29,534 nucleotides of DNA from JAWOGN01 sp046496815. GTDB lineage: Bacteria; Desulfobacterota; DSM-4660; Desulfatiglandales; Desulfatiglandaceae. The notes below the pieces were generated by a model. It saw nothing but the letters and a program-made list of their open reading frames with translations, searched no databases and was not told the DNA's origin. Position 1 is the stretch's first letter. Every line of letters starts with the position of its first letter. The position numbers were made by a program, and so were the translations under genes. Where the stretch lies: NCBI GenBank assembly GCA_046496815.1, contig JAWOGN010000269.1:1-29534 (forward strand), read 5' to 3'. Below, one piece after another: positions 1 through 8,374 of this stretch.

Positions 1-2
1 TC

Positions 3-209
3 ATTGCCTTAATCAAACCCCAATTCGAGGTGAAAAAGGGGCAAGTGGGCAAAGGAGGAGTGATCCGCGACCCCTTGCTTCACCGCCAGATCGTGGACCG
101 TATCTGCATTTTTTCCGAGGCCCTGGAATGGAGCGTGATGGGCCAGATCCCGTCTCCACTCTTTGGTCCAAAAGGAAACCGGGAATTCTTACTTTACCTC
201 ACCCGCTAA
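3..209 (+). CDS. tlyA: TlyA-like rRNA 2'-O-methyltransferase, C-terminal fragment
   Basis: The reading frame is open from the left edge and codes for the last 68 residues of a protein. It contains a KPQFE motif followed by a lysine/glycine-rich stretch and GGVIRD, then SPLFGPKGNREFLLY just before the stop. This arrangement is typical of the end of the TlyA (hemolysin A-like) family, which has an N-terminal S4 RNA-binding domain and a FtsJ-type SAM-dependent methyltransferase domain and 2'-O-methylates cytidines in rRNA. The S4 domain and SAM-binding site lie outside the window, so identity rests on the C-terminal motifs only. The gene runs towards the small cysteine-rich gene on the other strand; no clear terminator follows it. 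Confidence 0.85.
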   Translation: MALIKPQFEVKKGQVGKGGVIRDPLLHRQIVDRICIFSEALEWSVMGQIPSPLFGPKGNREFLLYLTR

Positions 210-464
210 ACCCACCGAAGCCTTCGGATGAAACGAGGATTTGCCGATTACCCGCAATATCAAGCGTTCGCCTCGCTCTCTTAAACCTGAAAGTACCCAA
301 AACAAGCGAATCGATATCGCAAAAATCTTGAAGTTCACGACGGAGGGCCTTTTTCCATGAGCAAGAAATACGCCAAATTTTCCCCGGGGTCTGCAAGCAT
401 GGAGGTCACAGGCATAAATTCGCGGAGAACCCGCTCATGGAAGCAAGACATTTGTGGATGAAAA

Positions 465-743
465 CTAAGCAGCCCTGCGCTTCGAAGCCTTCAGAGGATT
501 CAGCTTCCCGTTTTCTTTGGCGGTCGCCGCCTGCAAATGGGTTGCCATGTTGCAATTGCCGTAACGCCACTTCGCCGCAGGATCCGGAGAGACAAGACAA
601 TATTTACCGGTGGGGAATTCTTTGACTCGCTGGCAGCCCTCGCACTGCTCAACGATCGTATGACAGGCACCCCCGTTAAACTGACACCCTTTCTTGCTCA
701 TGAAAAAACACTCACATCCTTCTTTTACGCTTGCACAAATCAT
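465..743 (-). CDS. PxxKW family small cysteine-rich protein
   Basis: This 92-residue protein has many cysteines spaced in short motifs (CxC near the start, then GC, CH, CEGC, YC, NC) and a P-x-x-K-W segment followed by a short NCNMATH stretch, ending with a basic LNPLKASKR tail. I recognise it as the PxxKW family, a small conserved protein of Desulfobacterota with no known function; the cysteine pattern suggests binding of a metal or an Fe-S cluster, which is inference. The chosen start (MICASVKEG) has an AAGGA ribosome binding site about ten bases upstream; an earlier in-frame ATG at 827 has a worse context and would add 28 non-family-like residues. It stands alone and converges with tlyA. 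Confidence 0.82.
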   Translation of the reverse strand: MICASVKEGCECFFMSKKGCQFNGGACHTIVEQCEGCQRVKEFPTGKYCLVSPDPAAKWRYGNCNMATHLQAATAKENGKLNPLKASKRRAA

Positions 744-1458
744 TTTAATCACATCCTTTCTATCATAACAATTTGAATTCAAAAAAAGACCTTTTGCCGA
801 ACATCCTCTGAGGTCGACGACTAACATGATTTCACCAGTCTGAACGAGACACGACTGTAGGCGAGATCCAAGACTCGCTTCGGTTCAATTCAAAGTATCT
901 TCAAACGACGACTTCTATGGTGGGCTTGCAGAGGTTCTTCCTTTTGGGATGGTTTCGATATCTTACTCGCTTAAGATAATCCGCAGGAGTCACATACCGC
1001 ACAAAAACCCTACCCCTTCCTCAGGTGATCCAACCGCTTCAGCTATCCGTTTCTTCTCCGCTAAGGGTAGAGAGCGTAATGATATCGGCGGAATTGTCGT
1101 GGGTAGTCGTTCGCACCCTAAGGTTTCTTACGCCTGTCAGTTTCTTCTCAAGTCGTTTCAAGCTCCTTAAGTTGGATACATCATTTTAATCAAATCCGCG
1201 ACTGACTCAGCTCCGCGTTTCCCAACACATTGAGCTATGTCTCGACCACGATTCAAACCGACACACGTCTATTTTAAAGTGCCCTTTTTTAATCATTTCT
1301 TGAAGGTTGTCAACACTATTTTGGCATATTTTTAATAATCAACCACCGACATCCCCGTTTCGCCTCACACGCACAGATCCGACAGACGTGCCGAATACCG
1401 ATCACACCCTGCCTGCCTGTTCCACAAGAGGGGATTCCAGATCCTACTTGAGGTGGAA
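744..1458. other. 715-bp region without a convincing gene
   Basis: No ORF here has both family-like content and a ribosome binding site. A minus-strand frame from about 1185 down to 901 reads like protein but has two in-frame TGA codons (at 1039-1041 and 1021-1023) and no start; it may be a decayed gene and is discussed as a finding. A perfect short hairpin (GTCT, five-base loop, AGAC) lies near 835-847. The part next to aspS is AT-rich around 1310-1345. No tRNA, terminator with a U-tract or known riboswitch was seen. Confidence 0.5.
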
Positions 1459-3273
1459 TTAATGCGCAGGCCCCCTGCAGTGCTGAATCGCCAACTCTCT
1501 CAGTTGTGCTTCGTCCACCCGGGAGGGCGCTTGCGTCAGGGGACAGGTTGCACGGGTCGTTTTGGGGAAAGCAATGACCTCTCGGATGGACTTTAGCCCT
1601 GTCATAATTGCCACCAAGCGATCAAATCCGAAAGCGATGCCCCCATGGGGAGGGGCGCCATATTTCAACGCTTCCAAGAAGAACCCAAACTTAGCTTGAG
1701 CCGTCTCAGGTGAGATTCCCAACGCTTTGAAAACCCTTTGTTGAGTATCGATATTATGGATCCTTACGCTTCCACCGCCTATTTCCGCCCCATTGAGAAC
1801 GAGGTCATATGCCCTGGCTCTCACGCGCTCCGGATGCAGCTCCAGCAGGGGAAGATCTTCCTCCACCGGTGCGGTAAAGGGATGGTGAACCGCCTCGAAT
1901 CGCCCTTCGGTATCGTTGTGTTCGAGAAGGGGGAATCTCGTGACCCACGTGAAGGCAAATGTATTGTCACCGACCAGATTCAGTCGCCGCGCGACCTCCA
2001 GCCGAAGGATCCCCAACGCCTGGTTGGCGACTTTCAATGTTTGAGCAACAATTAAGATTAAATCCCCGGGGGCGGATTCCATCATTTCGTTGACGGCCAT
2101 CTTGTCTTGTTCTTCAAAAAATCTTTTCAACGAAGACTGCCAGCCTTTATCCGTCACTTTAATCCAGGCCAGCCCCTTTCCGCCTGAAACCACTGCGAGC
2201 TCTGAAAGGTCATCGAGGGCTTTTCTCGATAAAGCAGCCGCGCCTTGCTTCACCTTAATGGCTTTTACAACACCCCCTTCATGGATCATGTCTCTGAAGA
2301 CTCTAAAGTCTGATCGTTCAGCGATTTTCGTTAAATCCCGGATCTCCACCCCGAACCTCATATCGGGTTTATCCGATCCGAACCGATTCATGGCCTCTTG
2401 ATATTCCAACCGAGGGATCGGCACAGGGATAACATTGCCCAGGACTTTGGCAAAAACCTCGGCCATCATCCCTTCAGAAATCTCCATGACCTCCGCTTCC
2501 CGCGTGAATGCCAACTCCAGGTCAACCTGTGTAAATTCCGGTTGACGGTCTGCGCGCAGATCCTCGTCCCTAAAACACCGAACGATTTGGTAATAGCGGT
2601 CGAAACCGGCGATCATAAGGAGCTGTTTAAAAAGCTGCGGAGACTGCGGCAGCGCGTAGAACAAACCCCTGTTAACCCGGCTGGGGACCAGGTAATCGCG
2701 GGCGCCTTCGGGCGTACTTTTTGTTAGAAAAGGCGTTTCAACCTCCACGAATCCATTTCGGTCGAGATAGCCCCGGATCGCGGAGGCAATTTGGTGGCGT
2801 TTGCGAAAGGCGGAGAGGACCTGAGGCCTTCGTAATTCAAGGTACCGGTATTTCAATCTTAAGGACTCTGTCGCGTCAACCGGACCATCTATCTGGAAGG
2901 GAGGGGTTTCTGTCTTGTTGAGTATCTTCAACTCGCAGACTTTGAGTTCAATGGAACCGGTCGGCAACGTAAAATTTTCCTGTCCTTTCAGTCGTTGTGA
3001 AACATTGCCTTTCACCGCAACAACCCATTCATTTCTCAAAGTGTGGGCCCTTTTGTGACTCGCTTCGTCCACTTGGGGATCAAATACAATTTGTGTGATG
3101 CCCTCCCTGTCACGCAGATCAATGAAGATCAGATTTCCAAGGTCGCGCCTTGAATTCACCCACCCCATTAATACGGCTTCATGTCCCACATCAGTCGGCC
3201 TCAACGCACCGCAGTCATGGGTTCGTTTCCAATCTCCCAAGGAGTCGATGATGATGTCTACATTTCCTTTCAA
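1459..3273 (-). CDS. aspS: Aspartate--tRNA ligase (AspRS, bacterial type)
   Basis: Class II aminoacyl-tRNA synthetase that charges tRNA with aspartate. The 604 residues follow the bacterial layout: an N-terminal OB-fold anticodon-binding domain (about 15-125), the catalytic domain with motif 2 (FRDEDLRADRQPEFTQ, about 234-249) and motif 3 (GIAFGFDRL, about 545-553), and the inserted GAD domain (about 310-420) after FGSDKPD. Length is usual for the family. The start is a TTG only four bases after the hisS stop, so translation is probably coupled to hisS; no ATG in frame precedes the conserved GDWKRTH segment. Residues that distinguish discriminating from non-discriminating AspRS are mixed (Leu45 and Gly97, see findings). 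No clear terminator follows the gene. Confidence 0.97.
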   Translation of the reverse strand: MKGNVDIIIDSLGDWKRTHDCGALRPTDVGHEAVLMGWVNSRRDLGNLIFIDLRDREGITQIVFDPQVDEASHKRAHTLRNEWVVAVKGNVSQRLKGQENFTLPTGSIELKVCELKILNKTETPPFQIDGPVDATESLRLKYRYLELRRPQVLSAFRKRHQIASAIRGYLDRNGFVEVETPFLTKSTPEGARDYLVPSRVNRGLFYALPQSPQLFKQLLMIAGFDRYYQIVRCFRDEDLRADRQPEFTQVDLELAFTREAEVMEISEGMMAEVFAKVLGNVIPVPIPRLEYQEAMNRFGSDKPDMRFGVEIRDLTKIAERSDFRVFRDMIHEGGVVKAIKVKQGAAALSRKALDDLSELAVVSGGKGLAWIKVTDKGWQSSLKRFFEEQDKMAVNEMMESAPGDLILIVAQTLKVANQALGILRLEVARRLNLVGDNTFAFTWVTRFPLLEHNDTEGRFEAVHHPFTAPVEEDLPLLELHPERVRARAYDLVLNGAEIGGGSVRIHNIDTQQRVFKALGISPETAQAKFGFFLEALKYGAPPHGGIAFGFDRLVAIMTGLKSIREVIAFPKTTRATCPLTQAPSRVDEAQLRELAIQHCRGPAH

Positions 3274-3277
3274 GGAT

Positions 3278-4531
3278 TCACACCGTTTTTGAATAGTTTG
3301 TCACGAAGGCTTCCAGCGCCACTTCTTCCTGAACCCGCTTTCTCATATCCCGGAGAATCCCTTTTCCCGATGCCAGTTCATCCTCTCCCACGATGAGCAC
3401 TTTGGTCGCGCCAAGACGATCCGCCCGCTTCATCTGGACCTTGAGTCCTTTGGACGCATATCCCATTTCCACCCAAAGGCCGGCCCTTCTCAGCTCGTTC
3501 ACCCAGTTGAAGACCCTTCTTTCGGCTTTATCGCCCAAGGCCGCGATATATAGATCCGGCACTTCGGCTGCCTGTGTGCCGTCTTCCTCCAGGAGCGTCA
3601 CCAGCCGTTCAACTCCCATGGCAAAGCCGGTGCCCGCGTGATCCGGGCCACCGAGCAGTTTTATCAGTCCGTCATAGCGGCCGCCGCCCGTCACTGCGTT
3701 TTGTGCTCCCAATTTTTTCGTCTGTATTTCAAAGGTGGTGCGGGTATAGTAATCAAGCCCCCTGACAAGTTTGTCATTCAATACAAAGGGTATATTGGAA
3801 GCTTCGAGATACTCCTGAACAGAACCAAAATGGGCTTGGCAGTCATCACAGATAAACTCCAGTATGGAAGGCGCGTTTGAGACGACCTTCTTGCAAGCGT
3901 CCACTTTGCAGTCAAAAACCCTCAGCGGATTGGTCTCAGACCGTCTCCGGCAGTCTGCACAGAATGCGCTGATTTTTTGAGACAGATATTTTCGAAGCTC
4001 CCTCCTAAACTCGTTCCTGCAAATGGGACAACCGAGAGAATTCAGGTGGAGGGAAAGCCCTGATAATCCCAAGGTTTTTAAAAGAAACATCGCCATAACG
4101 ATGATTTCCGCATCAGAGTGTGCACCAGAATCGCCCAAAACTTCCGCATTTATCTGATGAAATTGTCTAAACCTCCCCTTCTGGGGCCGCTCGTGACGAA
4201 ACATGGGACCAATGGTAAACAGCTTTTGGACAGGATTTCCTTGATACAGCCTGTGCTCAATATACGCCCTCACAACCGAGGCGGTGGCCTCCGGTCGTAG
4301 GGAAATTCCCCGTCCCTTGCTGTCCCGGAGGGTGTACATTTCTTTTGAGACGATGTCCGTTTCCTGCCCAATGCCCCGGCTGAACAATTCTGTCCTTTCG
4401 AGCAACGGCGGTCTAATCTCTTTAAATCCGAAATTCTGGAAAATTCTTCTCGTTTCGGACTCGAGTCGCTGCCACTGACCGACTTCTTCCGGCAAAATAT
4501 CTTTAAACCCTTTTATCGTCTTGAACTCCAA
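3278..4531 (-). CDS. hisS: Histidine--tRNA ligase (HisRS)
   Basis: Class II synthetase that attaches histidine to tRNA-His. With the chosen start it has 417 residues. Visible signatures are KGFKDILPEE at the N terminus, motif 2 (GPMFRHERPQKGRFRQFHQ, about 108-126), the histidine-binding RGLDYYTRTTFE (about 257-268) and GGGRYDGL (about 282-289), and a C-terminal anticodon-binding domain. The inserted domain (about 165-235) is rich in CxxC pairs, as in many HisRS of Gram-positive and deltaproteobacterial type. I chose the TTG at 4529-4531 because an AGGAG ribosome binding site lies ten bases upstream and the family begins there; an upstream TTG at 4579 would add 16 unlikely residues. It sits 95 bases after the small gene at 4627-4857 and just before aspS. 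Confidence 0.96.
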   Translation of the reverse strand: MEFKTIKGFKDILPEEVGQWQRLESETRRIFQNFGFKEIRPPLLERTELFSRGIGQETDIVSKEMYTLRDSKGRGISLRPEATASVVRAYIEHRLYQGNPVQKLFTIGPMFRHERPQKGRFRQFHQINAEVLGDSGAHSDAEIIVMAMFLLKTLGLSGLSLHLNSLGCPICRNEFRRELRKYLSQKISAFCADCRRRSETNPLRVFDCKVDACKKVVSNAPSILEFICDDCQAHFGSVQEYLEASNIPFVLNDKLVRGLDYYTRTTFEIQTKKLGAQNAVTGGGRYDGLIKLLGGPDHAGTGFAMGVERLVTLLEEDGTQAAEVPDLYIAALGDKAERRVFNWVNELRRAGLWVEMGYASKGLKVQMKRADRLGATKVLIVGEDELASGKGILRDMRKRVQEEVALEAFVTNYSKTV

Positions 4532-4626
4532 GGAACCGTATCTCCTAACAACTGTAATGGGTGGACCTGCTACGACCAAAGACCATCGTCATACGTCAAT
4601 GGCTATGTGCAAAATTCAAGGCTTCT

Positions 4627-4857
4627 TCAGTCCACTTTGATTTGGGTCATTTTTTCCGTTGTCTTTTTTGAGGCTCTTTTCTCAAGGTCGTCTATCTTCT
4701 CATCAACGAGGGATCGAATCGCCTTCAGGAACTCAATCCGCGACTGCGAAATGTGTCCATGGAACTTGGATTTCTCCCCAGAAATCCCCCCCCAATCCAT
4801 GAAAAACCGGCCCACAGGGCACTCGAACACCGTTTTTTCGTTTTTTTCTTTTCCCAT
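4627..4857 (-). CDS. Small conserved hypothetical protein upstream of hisS
   Basis: A 76-residue hydrophilic protein with one notable motif, ECPVGRFFMDWG, followed by SRIEFLKAIRSLVDEKIDDLEKR and a lysine-rich end. The second half is likely an amphipathic helix or short coiled coil. I believe similar small proteins occur beside hisS/aspS in Desulfobacterota, but I know no function. The start at 4857 (MGKEKNEK) has an excellent AAGGAG seven bases upstream, which decides it against the longer frame beginning at 4926. It is the first visible gene of a probable hisS-aspS operon; no convincing promoter was identified upstream. Confidence 0.72.
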   Translation of the reverse strand: MGKEKNEKTVFECPVGRFFMDWGGISGEKSKFHGHISQSRIEFLKAIRSLVDEKIDDLEKRASKKTTEKMTQIKVD

Positions 4858-5269
4858 GATCTTCTCCTTCAGAACGGATGGACAACTCCCGGCCTTTTCA
4901 TTCGGACTTTGACTTTTTTGCACCAACCAAATGCCCGGGAAGCAGCAAATGCTTCTTGAAACTGCCCAACCGAATAATTAGCAGTGTCTGAACGAAAACT
5001 AGAGATTTTTTCCAAGATCAAGGAAGGCGGAAATTATAACCACAGGAATACATTGAGTATTTCGAGGATTATAATTTGCGTCTGACGCAGAGATTGGGAA
5101 AAATAGCAGTTTTCGGTCGGGCACTATTGAGTTCATCAGAAACCGTGTTGAGTCAGGGACATCTTTCTGTGTGATAAAAGGGCGTTTCAACGTCAGTCGA
5201 TATTACCTTCCATGCAATTCTCATTCAAGCGGTACGGTCCGCCTCCAGAGGTCTGGTCGGTGTTAAATC
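4858..5269. other. Intergenic region holding a large palindromic repeat
   Basis: Between the hisS operon and the end of the tag-like operon there is no supported gene. Its main content is the concentric palindrome listed separately (4984-5124). The open minus-strand frame 4999-5190 runs through the palindrome and is not believed. Confidence 0.6.
4984..5124. repeat. 141-bp imperfect palindromic element
   Basis: The outer arms 4984-5000 and 5108-5124 are inverted copies matching at 14 of 17 positions (GTGTCTGAACGAAAACT against the reverse complement of the right arm). A perfect inner pair, AAATTATAA at 5031-5039 and its complement at 5069-5077, has exactly the same centre (5054). In between, further inverted matches continue (for example the TTTTTCC tracts). 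This concentric symmetry along the whole length points to a transposable palindrome (MITE- or REP-like) or a very long hairpin RNA. I have a recollection of similar sequences repeated in deltaproteobacterial genomes, but copy number cannot be tested here. Confidence 0.75.
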
Positions 5270-7150
5270 TCAAGACCCCAATTGGGTGCCGGGAAGTATA
5301 TCCCTTACAACGACTTCCGGACTCAAGCTTTCCCCTCGGTTGTTGCAAACGGCAATGTGCCGCTTAAGTATCTTGAACAGGTCCAATCGACTTTTTGTGC
5401 TTTGGCTGAAGCCCTCCTCTAATACCAACTCTTGATAAATAAGGTTCATTTGGCTATCGAAAACATGCGCAGGGTAACCTTGACCCTCCTTTATTTTGCC
5501 GATGTAAAAATTGATGAAATCACTGATCGCCAAATCGACTTCACCCACAGATTCCCTTGCTTTGGCTATGTTCTCCTCGAGTGCTTCGAGGATGGGCTCA
5601 GGCACAATTTTTCGCTTCATAAATCTCAGCCTGCCAAGCTCATATAACATCACTTGTCGGCGCATGGCGTAGTTGACTACGGATTCAGCCGTGAAAAGCG
5701 CACTTCGGATGATAGCCTTGACTGATTCCGCCTGTTGCTCCTCAGCTGTCAGACGCTTCTTGCCGGCAACAACACGCAATGGAAGGTCCACCTCGACTTT
5801 ATCACGCAGCGTCATACCGGGACGCATCGGCGTCGCGACCATGCCTTTCATTTCTTCTTCCTCGACCATCGGCTCTTCGGATTCGCTATCCGATGGGATT
5901 ACACCGTTTCCGGAGCTTGCCGCCGTCCATTCCTCATCAAGGGACTCGTAGCGATCTCGAGGAGTTACGATGGCCGACAGCACCACCCGAAAACCCAGAT
6001 CCCTCCTACGGAAAGCACCGTCTTCCAGAAAAAAGGGCATTTCCTCACGCCGTCCCGGCATAATTTCCGCTCGCCTGTTGCGGTAGCTGCCCCCCTTGAC
6101 AACAAAGCCTCCCGTCGCACCATGCAATCGGAAACCCAGCGAGAATCGAAAAGGGTCTAAAACCATCTCAGAGGCGTTTCCGGCCGTGTCGAAAAGTCCC
6201 AGCGGATTGGCGCACTTTGAACCGATCCAGGCCAGCCTCTCCGGGGGCTTTGCCGCTTCCGGTTCGGTAAATACAGCGTAATCGCTATACGGTCGACCTT
6301 TCAAAGCGAAGAAGTCCTCGCTGTTTAGCTGAAGTTCAGTCGCCATATGCCCCCCTCTCGCAGCGTATTCCCACTCCGCTTCGGTAGGCAAGCGAATATA
6401 GCCGAATCGCCCACCGGAAAAATGAGGCAGCGACTCCGGCGCATTCCTGAGAAGCCATTCAGTATACCTCTGTGTGAATTCAACGGCCTCGAACCAGGAA
6501 ACACCGGTCTTTGGTCGCGGGTCGACGGCGGTCAGCGCTCCGGTTAGGCCGGGACACGCAGCATCCATGACCGCTTTCCACTGGAAATTCGAAATCTCAT
6601 ATTTGCCGATGAAGTAATAAAAGGCGGTTGCGGTCTCATCGTCGGGACCGGGGCATCGACCGTCCCCTTCTTCTGCCGATCGGGTCAACCGAACCCGCCA
6701 TGATTCGGGCAAATCCAAACGTGTAAACGGTCCCGAAACCGCAGACTTGCGCCGGCCTTCCATAAAACCACGGTTTCCACGACCACAGTCCACGCATCCA
6801 AGATCAAGCCGCAAATCCCCAAAAAACCCTTCGGCCGGGACACAAACATGTCGCAGTACCAGCTTCCCTCCGCACGGCATCGGCAATTTGATGTCCAGAT
6901 CCGAGGGGTTCGGGTTGATCGTGTCTTGTACCTCGGGGAGAAGCCGGGACAATCGCCGCTTCTCGACAGGGCACTCTTGCGCAGAGGTGGGAAGGGCCAC
7001 AAAAAAAGAGGCCAAACCAACCACCAGCCCCAAAGCCGGGAACGCGAAACTTCTGAAGTGAAAAAACAACGGCGAACCGACAGCGCTGCGTCCATCAGAG
7101 GCCCTCTGTGCGTACCTTTTTGAAACCTTTCGCGCCTGCCGTTCACACAT
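5270..7150 (-). CDS. TagR-like secreted SUMF1/formylglycine-generating-enzyme-fold protein
   Basis: A 626-residue exported protein. A signal peptide with a long basic n-region and a hydrophobic core (about 34-54) ends in ALPTSA before QE (cleavage near 57). A SUMF1/FGE-fold domain spans about 175-392, with GKYEISNFQWKAVMD, VSWFEAVEF, RLPTEAEWEYAARGG, GLFDTAGNASEM, VKGGSYRNRRAE and DLGFRVV. The catalytic cysteines of true FGE, expected just after GGSY, are absent, so it is probably not a sulfatase-activating enzyme. An acidic linker (about 422-436) leads to a helical C-terminal part. Placed after TagT/TagS-like ABC genes it matches TagR, the FGE-like sensor of the type VI secretion phosphorylation pathway in Pseudomonas aeruginosa. 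The start at 7150 has GGAGG nine bases upstream and overlaps the permease stop by eight bases. Confidence 0.82.
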   Translation of the reverse strand: MCERQARKVSKRYAQRASDGRSAVGSPLFFHFRSFAFPALGLVVGLASFFVALPTSAQECPVEKRRLSRLLPEVQDTINPNPSDLDIKLPMPCGGKLVLRHVCVPAEGFFGDLRLDLGCVDCGRGNRGFMEGRRKSAVSGPFTRLDLPESWRVRLTRSAEEGDGRCPGPDDETATAFYYFIGKYEISNFQWKAVMDAACPGLTGALTAVDPRPKTGVSWFEAVEFTQRYTEWLLRNAPESLPHFSGGRFGYIRLPTEAEWEYAARGGHMATELQLNSEDFFALKGRPYSDYAVFTEPEAAKPPERLAWIGSKCANPLGLFDTAGNASEMVLDPFRFSLGFRLHGATGGFVVKGGSYRNRRAEIMPGRREEMPFFLEDGAFRRRDLGFRVVLSAIVTPRDRYESLDEEWTAASSGNGVIPSDSESEEPMVEEEEMKGMVATPMRPGMTLRDKVEVDLPLRVVAGKKRLTAEEQQAESVKAIIRSALFTAESVVNYAMRRQVMLYELGRLRFMKRKIVPEPILEALEENIAKARESVGEVDLAISDFINFYIGKIKEGQGYPAHVFDSQMNLIYQELVLEEGFSQSTKSRLDLFKILKRHIAVCNNRGESLSPEVVVRDILPGTQLGS

Positions 7151-8369
7151 CCCTGATAACCTCCGACGGCTCGATCCTTGCCACACGGAAGGCTGCATAT
7201 GCAGAAGCCAGTATGGACATGACCAATGTAAAACCCAGCGCAATCAGCAAATGCGCTGCGGACAGCCGGCATACGTATTCTCCGGCGGAAAGATATTGAG
7301 AAAACAGTCGATTGATCATCAATTCCGTAATCAAGTAAAGGCACACAGCGGTCAGGGTACCGAGAATGCTGGTTGCGATCGATTGGACGACCGGAAACCA
7401 GATGATGCTTCCTGTCGAAAACCCGATGAGACGGGTAATCCCGAGATGTCGGCTTTTCCGGTTTACATTTGCCAGGACGTTGCTCGCCATGGAAGCAAAA
7501 TAGCCGAACACCGCAACAATAGAAATGAGCCTAAAGATGAGGGTAAAGGATCGGTCCAGACTCCGAACGATTTCGATCTCCTCGACTTTGGTATAGACCT
7601 CCATGCCCTGATCTGTAAACCGATCCCTTAGGTCTCCCACGTCATAAATGGAACGTGCATAAAGTCGGAAACTCGGATACTCCCGCGGTCCGGGGGGTCG
7701 CTCGTTTCCCGGCCAGCCGAAGGTCTCGGACCCTCGGCCGTCACGGTAGTCCTCGGTCGCTTCCAAAAGCCGCAACCGAACGAAAGCCGCCTCCCGAGGG
7801 AAAGCACCGATCGGCAGGACGGCGGCCACTTTCAACTTGACCGTCACCTGCTCTTTTATCCCGCCGACAGATCGTCCGACCCGACCGCTGATTTCCTTTT
7901 CCGTTGTGACGTTCAGTTTTCGGGCTGCCGACGCCGACAGTACAACCGAGGTGTCATCCGTCGGAATACGTCCCCATTTTTCCAACAACGGGTCCCCTTC
8001 CCCCGTGGGAATGAGGTCTACAGGGACCGTCCGCGGCCCTCCCTCGTCCTGATTGAGAAGCACCATGTTTGCCGCGATCGACCGTGTCTGGGGGATTACA
8101 AAGGCGACTTCCGGGAGCTGTGCCGCGGCCGCAAACCAATCGACGCCATACCGACCGCTCCCCACCGGAGAGACCTCCCGGTTTCGAGGGTCCTCGATCA
8201 AGCGGTCAGCCATGGTATTGATAATTCCGCTCTTCACGCCGAACAGTACGAGCAAAGGCGCCAACACCGCCGCTAAACCCAGTACTGCACATATAGACAG
8301 CAAGCGCTCATGAAAGTAATCGCGAAGGGACAACCGGACCACTGTCTCAAAACCGTGCAAATTTTCCAT
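7143..8369 (-). CDS. TagS-like ABC transporter permease (FtsX/MacB type)
   Basis: An inner-membrane protein of about 408 residues with the MacB/LolCE topology: one N-terminal membrane segment (LLSICAVLGLAAVLAPLLVLF), a large periplasmic region, and three C-terminal membrane segments (around FRLISIVAVFGYFASM, SIATSILGTLTAVCLYLITEL and IALGFTLVMSILASAYAAF), ending with the family-typical RIEPSEVIRDV. It pairs with the ATPase encoded just upstream. Of two close ATG codons I chose 8369 (MENLHGF), five bases after the ATPase stop and with an AGG nearby; 8384 is possible and would overlap the ATPase gene. Proteins of this type usually transmit mechanical signals rather than transport across the membrane. 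Calling it TagS-like relies on the neighbours. Confidence 0.85.
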   Translation of the reverse strand: MENLHGFETVVRLSLRDYFHERLLSICAVLGLAAVLAPLLVLFGVKSGIINTMADRLIEDPRNREVSPVGSGRYGVDWFAAAAQLPEVAFVIPQTRSIAANMVLLNQDEGGPRTVPVDLIPTGEGDPLLEKWGRIPTDDTSVVLSASAARKLNVTTEKEISGRVGRSVGGIKEQVTVKLKVAAVLPIGAFPREAAFVRLRLLEATEDYRDGRGSETFGWPGNERPPGPREYPSFRLYARSIYDVGDLRDRFTDQGMEVYTKVEEIEIVRSLDRSFTLIFRLISIVAVFGYFASMASNVLANVNRKSRHLGITRLIGFSTGSIIWFPVVQSIATSILGTLTAVCLYLITELMINRLFSQYLSAGEYVCRLSAAHLLIALGFTLVMSILASAYAAFRVARIEPSEVIRDV

Positions 8370-8374
8370 CTTGC

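Noticed and set aside
357..461. 34-residue plus-strand ORF (MSKKYAKFS...) with a GGAGG 11 bases upstream
   Set aside because: Too short, no similarity to any family I know, and it ends against the convergent cysteine-rich gene.
1318..1346. Promoter-like TTGTCA followed by AT-rich sequence on the plus strand
   Set aside because: Poor -10 match, and it would transcribe only into the antisense of aspS.
4999..5190. 63-residue minus-strand ORF
   Set aside because: It is a reading of the palindromic repeat and has no start signal.
6685..7344. 219-residue minus-strand ORF overlapping the FGE-fold and permease genes
   Set aside because: It is an out-of-frame shadow of the TagR-like gene, whose domain motifs are in the other frame.
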